Source: JAUIEH01 sp964483375
Lineage (GTDB): Bacteria > Pseudomonadota > Alphaproteobacteria > Caulobacterales > Maricaulaceae
Direction: 5' to 3'
Assembly: GCA_964483375.1 (NCBI GenBank)
Contig: CAZABJ010000062.1
Coordinates: forward strand, 1-15,173
Length of the DNA: 15,173 bases
Both the position numbers and the translations under genes were made by a program. Below are positions 1-8,028 of the stretch, one piece after another (the stretch's first letter is position 1; the number at the start of each line of letters is the position of its first letter). The notes beneath the pieces are model-generated. The model saw only the letters and a program-made list of their open reading frames with translations. It was not told the DNA's origin and searched no databases.

Positions 1-1389
1 GTCGCGGAAGAACAGCGGGTTTTCGACGCCGGCATAGCCTGAGCCGAGCGAGCGTTTGACGAACATCACCGTCCCGGCGTTCCAGACCTTCAAGACCGGC
101 ATGCCGTAAATGGGAGAACTCGGGTCGTATTCGGCAGCCGGATTGGTGACGTCATTGGCGCCGATGACGAAGGCGACGTCGGCGGTGGAGAATTCGGAGT
201 TGATGTCTTCAAGCTCGAAGACTTCGTCGTAAGGCACCTGCGCTTCAGCCAAGAGCACGTTCATATGCCCCGGCATCCGGCCGGCGACGGGGTGGATGGC
301 GTATTTCACATCCACGCCCTCGGCCTTCAGCTTATCGGCCATTTCCTTAAGCGCGTGCTGGGCTTGAGCCACGGCCATGCCATAGCCCGGCACGATGATG
401 ACCTTGGAGGCGTTTTTCATGATGAAGGCCGCGGCGTCCGCCGAGCCGCGTTTCACCGTGCCTTGCGGCCCTTCCGCGGCCGCCGCGGTCTCCCCGCCGA
501 ACCCGCCCAGGATCACCGAGATGAAGCTGCGGTTCATCCCTTTGCACATGATGTAGGAGAGGATGGCCCCCGATGAGCCCACCAATGCGCCGGTGATGAG
601 AAGCGCGTTGTTCTCCAGCGTGAAGCCAAGCGCGGCGGCGGCCCATCCCGAATAGGAGTTGAGCATGGAAACCACCACCGGCATGTCGGCCCCGCCGATG
701 GGAATGATGAGCGTCACCCCGATGACGAAGCCCAAAATGGTCACGAGCCAAAAGGCGAACCAGGCGAGCGGCCCCTCCCCGCGGGTCACGACCAGAATGA
801 TGATCCCCAGCACCAACCCCGCGGCGAGGCCGATATTGATGAGATGCCGCTGCGGCAGCAGGATCGGCGCGCCGGACATGTTGCCGTTGAGCTTGGCGAA
901 GGCGATCACCGAGCCGGTGAATGTCATCGCGCCGATGGCCGCGCCCAGCGACATTTCGATGAGCGACAACGGCTTCAGCGTCGACAAGCCCGTCACCGCG
1001 CCGCTGATCGCATCGCGGATCGGCGCCTTCAATCCATAGGCCTCAGGGGCATAGAACGCCGCGGCCGCCACCAACACCGCCGCCAAACCCACCAGCGAGT
1101 GGAACGCGGCCACCAGTTGGGGCATGGCCGTCATGGGAATGCGCTGTGCGACCACCGCCCCTATCCCGCCGCCGATCGCCACGCCGATCAGCAGCAAGAG
1201 GACCGTGACCAGGTCGAGCGCGCCGCGCGCGCCCAAAAGCCATAGCGTCACCCCGATCGCGAGGCCCATGCCGATCATGCCGAGATAGTTGCCTCGGCGG
1301 CTCGTCTCAGGGCTCGACAACCCCCGCAGCGTCAGAATGAACAACACCCCGACGACGAGATACAGAAGAGCGGCGATATTGGCGTTCAT
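1..1389 (-). CDS. pntB: NAD(P) transhydrogenase subunit beta (PntB), 3' end cut by window edge
   Basis: This is the beta subunit of the proton-translocating transhydrogenase in the inner membrane. It carries membrane domain dII and the NADP(H)-binding domain dIII, and drives NADH + NADP+ to NAD+ + NADPH with the proton-motive force. The frame is open for 463 codons from ATG at 1389 to the left edge. The N-terminal half is strongly hydrophobic and contains MPQLVAAFHSLVGLAAV, whose His97 matches the conserved His of E. coli PntB (His91). The C-terminal domain shows VPGYGMAVAQAQ, HPVAGRMPGHMNVLLAEA and GANDVTNPAA, which are dIII NADP-binding signatures. The last visible residues, VENPLFFRD, match the region about 20 residues before the family C-terminus. 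The start lies 9 nt after the pntAB stop, with an AGGA-type ribosome site overlapping that stop. Identification is secure. Confidence 0.97.
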   Translation of the reverse strand, partial: MNANIAALLYLVVGVLFILTLRGLSSPETSRRGNYLGMIGMGLAIGVTLWLLGARGALDLVTVLLLLIGVAIGGGIGAVVAQRIPMTAMPQLVAAFHSLVGLAAVLVAAAAFYAPEAYGLKAPIRDAISGAVTGLSTLKPLSLIEMSLGAAIGAMTFTGSVIAFAKLNGNMSGAPILLPQRHLINIGLAAGLVLGIIILVVTRGEGPLAWFAFWLVTILGFVIGVTLIIPIGGADMPVVVSMLNSYSGWAAAALGFTLENNALLITGALVGSSGAILSYIMCKGMNRSFISVILGGFGGETAAAAEGPQGTVKRGSADAAAFIMKNASKVIIVPGYGMAVAQAQHALKEMADKLKAEGVDVKYAIHPVAGRMPGHMNVLLAEAQVPYDEVFELEDINSEFSTADVAFVIGANDVTNPAAEYDPSSPIYGMPVLKVWNAGTVMFVKRSLGSGYAGVENPLFFRD

Positions 1390-1398
1390 GGGCTCGTC

Positions 1399-1734
1399 CT
1401 ACCGCTCTTTCTTTTTGTACATCGCCAGCATGCGCTGGGTGACCAGGAAGCCGCCGAAGATGTTCACGCTGGCGAGAATCACCGCGATCAACCCGAAGAA
1501 GCGCGCCGCCCCGACGCCGGCGCCGTTATTGGCGACCTCGCCCGCCGGCCCCGCCGTGGCGGCGGCGGCGAGAAGCGCGCCCACAATGATGACGGAGGAG
1601 ACGGCGTTGGTGACCGCCATCAAGGGGGTGTGCAGCGCCGGGGTCACCGACCAGACGACGTAATATCCCACGAACACCGCGAGCACGAAGATCGCCAAGC
1701 GGAAGATGGTGGGGTCGATCGCGACGTGTTCCAT
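1399..1734 (-). CDS. pntAB: NAD(P) transhydrogenase alpha subunit, membrane part (PntAB)
   Basis: This 111-residue protein supplies the alpha-side transmembrane helices (part of dII) that in E. coli are fused to the NAD(H) domain; here they are separate, as in Rhodospirillum rubrum. About three or four hydrophobic segments are visible (roughly residues 10-30, 42-63, 78-95), with LAIFVLAVFVGYYVVWSV, PALHTPLMAVTNAVSS and VNIFGGFLVTQRMLAMY, which are typical of the family. It ends in a basic KKKER tail on the cytoplasmic side. I chose ATG at 1734 because it matches the family N-terminus and has AAGGAA six bases upstream. The frame stays open further upstream, but that part overlaps pntAA and is Arg/Pro-rich shadow sequence. 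It lies 37 nt after pntAA and 9 nt before pntB, so the three are almost certainly cotranscribed. Confidence 0.95.
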   Translation of the reverse strand: MEHVAIDPTIFRLAIFVLAVFVGYYVVWSVTPALHTPLMAVTNAVSSVIIVGALLAAAATAGPAGEVANNGAGVGAARFFGLIAVILASVNIFGGFLVTQRMLAMYKKKER

Positions 1735-1771
1735 CAGAGGTTCCTTGGTTCTCGCCTCGCAGGGCTCACGC

Positions 1772-3154
<1,383 letters not shown>

Positions 3155-3231
3155 GTGGCTCTCCCGCGCCGGTCGGCCGGATTCGCTGAAAGCCTAGCCC
3201 GATTGACTCCTCGGACGAAAGGCCGATGACG
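3155..3231 (-). promoter_or_regulatory. Leader of the pnt operon with two GANTC sites
   Basis: This 77-nt gap lies between the subunit IV-like gene and pntAA. It holds a ribosome site (GGGAG) just before the pntAA ATG and two GANTC sequences, GATTC at 3180-3184 and GACTC at 3205-3209. GANTC is the CcrM methylation site of many alphaproteobacteria. No convincing -35/-10 pair is visible, so promoter activity is inferred only from position and GANTC density. Confidence 0.3.
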
Positions 3232-3540
3232 TTAACCGGCTAAAGCGGCTAGGAGCGCGACCACCCCGCCGATCACGGCGGAGAGGACCGTCAGCCCGAT
3301 CACCGTGGCGTACCATGCCCCGCCCAGCTTGAGAAAATAGCCGGCCAACACGCCCAACGCCGCGGTCACGCCCAGAGCGAAAACCCAGGACACGCCAACC
3401 GCGAAGATCAGCGTCAGAGCGAGAACAGCCAGCACCGTCAGCGCGCTCGCCCACACCGTGAGCGCCATAAACCCTGAATAGGTCCGCGACTGCTCGGTGA
3501 TGTCCATCTCGCCGCGCTGATAGTCTTCGGACATCGCCAT
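3232..3540 (-). CDS. aa3-type cytochrome c oxidase subunit IV-like small membrane protein
   Basis: This 102-residue protein opens with a short cytoplasmic segment, DYQRGEMDITEQSRTYSGFM (residues 6-25), matching the signature of the small alphaproteobacterial aa3 oxidase subunit IV family (Pfam COX4_pro_2; typically GxMDxxEQxxTYxGF). Those proteins are accessory single-helix subunits of the terminal oxidase. Here the signature is followed by about three hydrophobic segments (roughly 25-48, 50-70, 76-100), longer than the classic form of about 50-70 residues. ATG at 3540 has GGGGAG eight bases upstream; a second in-frame ATG at 3534 is also possible. It sits just before the pnt genes, and no cta oxidase genes are in view. 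The family assignment rests on the N-terminal motif; function in oxidase assembly or stability is inferred. Confidence 0.75.
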   Translation of the reverse strand: MAMSEDYQRGEMDITEQSRTYSGFMALTVWASALTVLAVLALTLIFAVGVSWVFALGVTAALGVLAGYFLKLGGAWYATVIGLTVLSAVIGGVVALLAALAG

Positions 3541-3607
3541 ACCGCCTGCTCCCCAAACCAGAGACGGCGGGTACCATGGGTCGCAGCGCGCTTCAAGCGT
3601 GCGCCCG

Positions 3608-4555
3608 TCACCCTCCCCGGGCCGGCCAGGCGCTCAGCAAAGCGTTCAACGCCGCCACAAGGGCGAGCGGTTGGTCCAAAAGCACGTGATGATCCGCATC
3701 CGGCACGTCGATCATGGGCGAGCCTTGCGGGAACAGCTCTCCCATGCCCTTCCATATCTCGTCGCTCATCAGCCCCGACCGCGCGCCCCGCAGAAAGGCG
3801 ACAGGGCATTTCAGCGCGCCCGCAACCGCGCCAGGAGCGACATCGGGGTACGCCATCTTCGGCCACAGATCGGGGTCGTGTCGCCAGGTCCAGCCCTGCG
3901 CGCCATCCTCGCTCTGCCCGCGCTGCAGCGCGCCCCGCGCGATGTGGTCGAGCAGAAACAGGTTCTCGCAGATTTGGTCCGGCAGCAGCCGGAACCGCGA
4001 CAGCGCCTCCGCCTCGGTCGCATAGACCTTGCCGCCTCGCCGGCGCGGCGGGGAGGACGGGCGCTCCTGGTTCGCGCGGATGGGAGAATCCACGATGATC
4101 GCCCCGCTCAGCGCGTCGCCATGGCGATGGGCAGCCTGAACCCCGACAAAACCTCCGAAAGAGTGGCCGATAAAGGTCGGGCGCGCTTGCAGACCGGCGT
4201 CCGCGGCGACGGCGAGCGCCTCATCCGCGTATTGCTCAATGCGGTAGCTTTCGCGAAAGCCCGAGCCGCCCATGCCGGAGAGCGACAACGCGACAGCGCA
4301 GTATCGGTCGACGAAAAACGGGGCGATGAAATCCCACCAGCCCAGATGCGCCACCCCGCCATGAACGAACACCAGGCCGGGTTTGGCCGGGTCGCCCCAA
4401 CGTCGCCACAGGATAGTCGCCCCAGCGACGGTCGTTTCGCCATCGACATGAGGAACCTTCAGCGCGTCAGTGAACCAAGCGGGCGCTGGCGGGCGGGCCC
4501 CTGCGAACGGCGAAAGCGGCGCAGGCGGGGGCGGCGGGGGAGAAATCTCGGTCAT
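3608..4555 (-). CDS. Alpha/beta hydrolase with an atypical acid position
   Basis: This 315-residue alpha/beta-fold hydrolase has no predictable substrate. Visible elements are a proline-rich N-terminus (six consecutive Pro at residues 6-11), the oxyanion-hole strand LVFVHGG (61-67), the nucleophile elbow GHSFGG (130-135, Ser132) and a C-terminal catalytic His in DADHHVLLDQP (His289 or His290). After strand beta-7 the family usually has a G-x-x-S-D-type acid; here the sequence is LRGARSGLMSDE (255-266), with Gly261 where Asp is common. Asp265 or Asp156 (after beta-6, IIVDSP) could serve instead. An Arg/Pro insertion occurs in the cap region near 165-176. No signal peptide is apparent, so it should be cytoplasmic. 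It follows the signal-peptidase-like gene by 89 nt with no clear ribosome site at the chosen ATG, so the start is uncertain. Confidence 0.85.
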   Translation of the reverse strand: MTEISPPPPPPAPLSPFAGARPPAPAWFTDALKVPHVDGETTVAGATILWRRWGDPAKPGLVFVHGGVAHLGWWDFIAPFFVDRYCAVALSLSGMGGSGFRESYRIEQYADEALAVAADAGLQARPTFIGHSFGGFVGVQAAHRHGDALSGAIIVDSPIRANQERPSSPPRRRGGKVYATEAEALSRFRLLPDQICENLFLLDHIARGALQRGQSEDGAQGWTWRHDPDLWPKMAYPDVAPGAVAGALKCPVAFLRGARSGLMSDEIWKGMGELFPQGSPMIDVPDADHHVLLDQPLALVAALNALLSAWPARGG

Positions 4556-4596
4556 CGCCGCGCGTTAGAGCGCGCGCGCGTCCGCGTCAATGGCGC

Positions 4597-4629
4597 ACAG
4601 GGCGCGGCGCGCCAGCGATGTCGCCCTGT
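4597..4629. repeat. 8-bp inverted repeat in the gap downstream of the signal-peptidase-like gene
   Basis: ACAGGGCG at 4597-4604 and CGCCCTGT at 4622-4629 are perfect inverted arms. The 17-base spacer itself contains the palindrome GGCGCGCC. The element lies inside the 89-nt gap between the signal-peptidase-like and hydrolase genes and could fold as an RNA hairpin after the former. There is no T-run after it on either strand, so it is not a standard intrinsic terminator. Confidence 0.35.
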
Positions 4630-4644
4630 CGGACGGCCGCGCGG

Positions 4645-5574
4645 TCATTGCGGCGCGCACACACCAGCGTCGTCCACGCGCAGCTGACGCCAAAACCCGC
4701 GCGGCTCCCGGGCAAGGGAAAACGGCGCGCGCAGCACGACGCCGTGGATTGCCCCCATGGGCGCGGGTCCCACGGCGCGGCTGTCGCGCGATTGCGTCCG
4801 ATTGTCCCCCAGCAAGAAGACGTGCCCCTCCGGAACGACGCCGTCATAGGGCGGGCCCCAACCGCGATCCTCCGCGCCATAGACCGTCCATGGCCTCGTG
4901 TCGGGGAAGCGCTCGTCGGCGTAGAGGAACGCCGCCCGGCCCGCCGCCCCAGGGGCTTCGCCAAGAACCTCGCCGGTGATGCGCTCGCCATTGACCGACA
5001 AGCCGGCCTCGTCGACCCGCACATGATCATTGGGCAGGCCGACAACGCGCGAGACGAGCGGAGCGGAGCCCCTGCGCCCCTCCCTGGTCGTGAGGACGAT
5101 GTCGCCGCGATCGACGGACAGGCTCCGACAAAAGGGCGAGCGCACGCGCGCGAACACACGATCGCGCGGGATCAGCGTCGGCGCCATCGCCGAGGCGGAC
5201 GCGTAATAGGTCCGCAACGGCGCGGTCTCCCGGGCAAGATGGTTGGCGGCGAAAACCGTCGCGGGAAACGCCAGATACACAAGCAAGCGCGGCCATCCCG
5301 CGCGCGCGGCGCGCCGGGGCGCGGCGGCGTAGGCGTCAATCGCGTGCCCAACAAAGGCGATCACATAGGCCGGAATGAGCGCCAGCCAGGCGGTCTCCTC
5401 CAGGAGATGAAGCAAGACGTTCGTCAGCGCGATCAGCGTCAGCCAAACCGCCGCCCAAACGATCGCGCGGCGGGTTCGCCTCGCATAAAAATGCCCCAGG
5501 CCCGCGCTGAGGAGCGCGAGAAGCGCTGCGATCCAGGGGCGAATGCGCCGCATCGGCGCTTCATGTTCGGTCAC
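4645..5574 (-). CDS. Signal peptidase I-like (S26) polytopic membrane protein, dyad residues missing
   Basis: From GTG at 5574 this is a 309-residue protein. Four hydrophobic segments come first (roughly residues 12-29, 37-56, 61-78, 95-111), then an S26 signal-peptidase domain. The box B region reads YASASAMAPTLIPRD; aligned on M-x-P-T-L, the catalytic Ser position is Ala129, with Ser128 one residue early. The box D region reads LVSRVVGLPND; the position of the general-base Lys (or His in ER-type enzymes) is Ser175. Box E, LLGDNRTQSRDSR (residues 254-266), is intact. No lysine occurs anywhere in the protein, so a Ser/Lys dyad is impossible. The frame is open back to ATG 5703, but that overlaps the upstream gene by 80 nt and is Arg-rich. 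The GTG has a G-rich ribosome-like site and avoids overlap; ATG 5553 is an alternative. It may be a non-catalytic homologue with a binding or scaffolding role. Confidence 0.8.
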   Translation of the reverse strand: MTEHEAPMRRIRPWIAALLALLSAGLGHFYARRTRRAIVWAAVWLTLIALTNVLLHLLEETAWLALIPAYVIAFVGHAIDAYAAAPRRAARAGWPRLLVYLAFPATVFAANHLARETAPLRTYYASASAMAPTLIPRDRVFARVRSPFCRSLSVDRGDIVLTTREGRRGSAPLVSRVVGLPNDHVRVDEAGLSVNGERITGEVLGEAPGAAGRAAFLYADERFPDTRPWTVYGAEDRGWGPPYDGVVPEGHVFLLGDNRTQSRDSRAVGPAPMGAIHGVVLRAPFSLAREPRGFWRQLRVDDAGVCAPQ

Positions 5575-5623
5575 GACCCAACCCCAAAAGCGCCTTGCGC
5601 GCGCGGCGAACGTGTCGGGGACC

Positions 5624-6979
5624 TTAGCCCGCCGGCTCGGTCGTCGCGAGGCCCACGCGCGCCAGCGCATCAGCCTGCCGACGCGCAACGGCCTGTTCCT
5701 CAAACTCTGCGATCGAGGCTTGATAGCGCTCGTAGAAATTCACTTCTGCGCCGAGCCGCAAAAAGGCTGCGCCGACGCCGATTGCGGCGCGGTCCATGAA
5801 CACGAACTCGCGGGGAATCCGCACCGGCCCGCGCTCCTTCAACAGGGTGCGCACCTGGAAGGCTTCGCGACGGCCGTATTCGCCGGGCTTCACGCCGTCG
5901 GCCACCGTGCGCACCCGGTCATCGAGCAGCGGGCCGTAGATGAACCGCGCCCACAGATTGAGCGCCTCAATGAGGCCGCGGTTCAAGCCGGTGAAGCCCC
6001 AGCTCTCATAGGCGGCGGCCTGGGCGTCATAGTCGTCCGCTTCCAGCGCGCGATAGAGGCTGACGACGCCGGCGACGAAGCGCGGGGGAAAAATGCGGAT
6101 GCAGCCGAAGTCGAGCAGATTCAGCGCCTCGCCGTCCCCCACGACGGTGTAGTTGCCCAGATGCGGGTCGCCGTGAATGACGCCGTAGCGATACATCGGC
6201 GCCCACCAGGCGTCGAACAGGCGCTCCGCGATCTGATTGCGCACCGCCAAGTCCGCGTCCTCGAACGCAGACACGCTGCGCCCGTCAAGCCATGTCATAG
6301 TCAACAGGCGCGGGGTTGAGAGCTCTGCGACCCCCTCCGGCACGCGGACGCGCGGATTGTCGGCGAACACCCCGGCATAAAGCGCCATGGCGCGGGCCTC
6401 GCGGTCATAGTCGAGCTCTTCGCGCAGCCGATCGCCGACCTCCACCGCCATTTCGCTGGGGTCGACTGACTTTTCCACGCGCTTAAACACCGAGAGGATG
6501 ACCTTGAGCTGGGCGAGATCGGCCTCCACAGCGCTGGCCATATCGGGGTACTGCAGCTTGCAAGCGACCGCGCGGCCGTCATGCAGCGCCGCGCGATGGA
6601 CCTGGCCCAGGGATGCGGCGTGGGCGGCCTCATGCTCAAACGCGGCGAACTTCTCCCGCCAGTCGGGGCCCAGTTCCGAACGCATGCGGCGCTTCACGAA
6701 GCTCCAGCCCATGGACGGCGCGTGGGCCTGCAGCTGCGCCAGCTCCTCTGCGTATTCCGTCGGCAGAAAGTCGGGGATGGTCGCGAGCATTTGCGCGACC
6801 TTCATCAAGGGGCCCTTGACGCCGCCGAGCGCGGCGCGGAGCGCTTGGGCCGCCTTCGTGTCGCCCTCTTCGCCGCCAAAAATCTTGTTCACGCCGAACG
6901 CCGCCGCTGCGCCGGAGAGCCCCGCCCCAACCTGAGCAACCCGCCGCGTTCGTCCAAACAAGCTGTCGTTTTCGGCCAT
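5624..6979 (-). CDS. ABC1/UbiB (AarF) family atypical kinase-like protein
   Basis: This 451-residue member of the ABC1/UbiB/ADCK family is related to proteins that support ubiquinone synthesis as ATPases or atypical kinases. The N-terminal extension carries the KxGQ-type motif as KVAQ (residues 60-63) in GPLMKVAQMLATIPDFLP. The A-rich loop is AASLGQVH (121-128), the nucleotide-binding Lys is Lys141 in VACKLQYPD, and the conserved EELDYDREA lies at 187-195. The catalytic loop is HGDPHLGN (269-276) and the metal-binding DFG is at 290-292. All core residues appear present. No clear membrane helix is visible apart from a weak Ala/Gly stretch near the N-terminus. It follows the COX1-like gene by 64 nt and precedes the signal-peptidase-like gene by 49 nt. 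A GAATC (GANTC) lies directly before the ATG at 6980-6984. The substrate is unknown, so I give no gene symbol. Confidence 0.93.
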   Translation of the reverse strand: MAENDSLFGRTRRVAQVGAGLSGAAAAFGVNKIFGGEEGDTKAAQALRAALGGVKGPLMKVAQMLATIPDFLPTEYAEELAQLQAHAPSMGWSFVKRRMRSELGPDWREKFAAFEHEAAHAASLGQVHRAALHDGRAVACKLQYPDMASAVEADLAQLKVILSVFKRVEKSVDPSEMAVEVGDRLREELDYDREARAMALYAGVFADNPRVRVPEGVAELSTPRLLTMTWLDGRSVSAFEDADLAVRNQIAERLFDAWWAPMYRYGVIHGDPHLGNYTVVGDGEALNLLDFGCIRIFPPRFVAGVVSLYRALEADDYDAQAAAYESWGFTGLNRGLIEALNLWARFIYGPLLDDRVRTVADGVKPGEYGRREAFQVRTLLKERGPVRIPREFVFMDRAAIGVGAAFLRLGAEVNFYERYQASIAEFEEQAVARRQADALARVGLATTEPAG

Positions 6980-7043
6980 GAATCCGCGCCCTATCGTTCC
7001 GCCGCAGGACTAGAGGTGTGCGCCGCGGCGGCGCCGTCAACGG

Positions 7044-7916
7044 CTAGCGCGACGCAGGCCGCAATGCGGTAAGGAAAAGCACCGCCGCGCAGATGAGAAA
7101 TCCGACCGACGCGCCGACGCCGAGGACCGCTGCGGCGCGGTGCAACATCTCAAAGGCCTCGGCATAGTCCACATAACGGCGCGGCATGCCGTCGAAGCCC
7201 AACCGCGCTTGGATGTAGGCGAGCCCGCCGAAAAAGGCCGCTGACAGAAGCGCCAGCCACCCCAACCGCACCCGCCGACCTGAGCGCGCCAATGTCGAGC
7301 CTGCGATCGCCAGCCCGCCAAGAACGACCGCCCCGCCCGCAGCGTGCAGCGTGGTGACGTTGACATAGGTGTCGTGAAACATCCGATCCACGCCAAGGGG
7401 GGCCTCGACTGTCGCGCGCATGACCGCAGCGACGGCGAGCGAAACCCACGCCAAGAGCGTCAGCGTGATGACAATCGGCCGTCGGTTCGGTCCAACCAGC
7501 ATCAACAGCGTCGCCGAGAGCGCGACAGCGGATGCGCCGACGAAGACGCCGTCACTGCGGACGAAATGATCAAACCGGGTCTCGCTCGGCAAAAGCGGGA
7601 TGGCGGCGCCGACGGCGGCCAGCATGACGATAACCGAGGCGAGAACGCCAAACCCGCTCAACACGCCAAAACCGATGCGGCGCGCCGCAGAGCCGCGGTC
7701 GCCCAAAGCGGCGGGAGCAAGGCCGAAAGATGCAGCGATCGGCAAGGCCACGCCGAGGGGAGCGTTATGAATCCCCAGCAGCAAAGCGTATGCGGAGTAA
7801 TCCCCCAGCGCCTCGAACTGGACGCCCGGCGCAGCGAGTTCGACTTGCGCCAATAGCGCCGCCGCCAATCCCAACGCGAACCAAATCAAGCAAACTGCGC
7901 CTGCAAAAAGTCTCAT
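7044..7916 (-). CDS. Short COX1-like membrane protein: haem a site kept, haem a3/CuB site absent
   Basis: This 290-residue protein has about eight hydrophobic helices (roughly 3-28, 40-70, 82-108, 120-142, 147-167, 188-210, 217-237, 252-285). Its second half reads like the end of cytochrome oxidase subunit I: EAPLGVDRMFHDTY (171-184) then VNVTTLH, and GMPRRYVDYAEAFEM (243-257). Set without gaps against bovine COX1, His181-Asp182 match His368-Asp369 (Mg site), His191 matches haem a ligand His378, and Arg246-Arg247 match Arg438-Arg439. Thr189 replaces haem a3 ligand His376. His50 in LLLGIHNAPLGVALPIAASFG fits the other haem a ligand (His61). The CuB histidines and the helices bearing them are missing, so the layout fits helices I-IV plus IX-XII. 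GGAGG precedes the ATG. The reading frame is clean, so it is not obviously a pseudogene. The homology is my reading; haem binding is inferred. Confidence 0.75.
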   Translation of the reverse strand: MRLFAGAVCLIWFALGLAAALLAQVELAAPGVQFEALGDYSAYALLLGIHNAPLGVALPIAASFGLAPAALGDRGSAARRIGFGVLSGFGVLASVIVMLAAVGAAIPLLPSETRFDHFVRSDGVFVGASAVALSATLLMLVGPNRRPIVITLTLLAWVSLAVAAVMRATVEAPLGVDRMFHDTYVNVTTLHAAGGAVVLGGLAIAGSTLARSGRRVRLGWLALLSAAFFGGLAYIQARLGFDGMPRRYVDYAEAFEMLHRAAAVLGVGASVGFLICAAVLFLTALRPASR

Positions 7917-8028
7917 GGGCTTGTCGCCTCCGACCGCCTTTCCACATGCATCACTCTAACGAAAGTCGCCGTCATAAAGCGGCCATGCCATTGTCTTTCC
8001 GACGCTTATAAAAAGGGGATGCCCGGCT
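7917..8028. promoter_or_regulatory. Divergent intergenic region between the COX1-like and DUF1232 genes
   Basis: This 112-nt gap separates two divergent starts, so it should hold promoters for both directions. It is less G+C-rich than its surroundings and contains TTGTCT at 7991-7996 and TATAAA at 8007-8012. These are only 10 bases apart and do not make a normal -35/-10 pair. Ribosome sites are visible at both ends (GGAGG for the minus-strand gene, AAGGGG for the plus-strand gene). I see no defined operator. Confidence 0.4.

Noticed and set aside
5575..5703. Longer start (ATG 5703) for the signal-peptidase-like gene
   Set aside because: It would overlap the ABC1 gene by 80 nt and add an Arg-rich segment resembling out-of-frame sequence; GTG 5574 fits better, though not proven.
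4618..5799. 393-codon plus-strand frame opposite the signal-peptidase-like gene
   Set aside because: It is Arg/Pro/Gly-rich with no domain and is antisense to a frame with S26 motifs; such long shadows are common in high-G+C DNA.
7044..7916. The COX1-like gene as a decaying pseudogene of a real oxidase subunit I
   Set aside because: The frame is uninterrupted, has a ribosome site and retains the specific residues of one site while losing whole helices cleanly; random decay would not do this. It cannot be fully excluded without homologues.
7991..8012. TTGTCT and TATAAA as a sigma-70 promoter for the DUF1232 gene
   Set aside because: The spacing is only 10 bases, far from 16-18, and TATAAA overlaps the run leading into the ribosome site.
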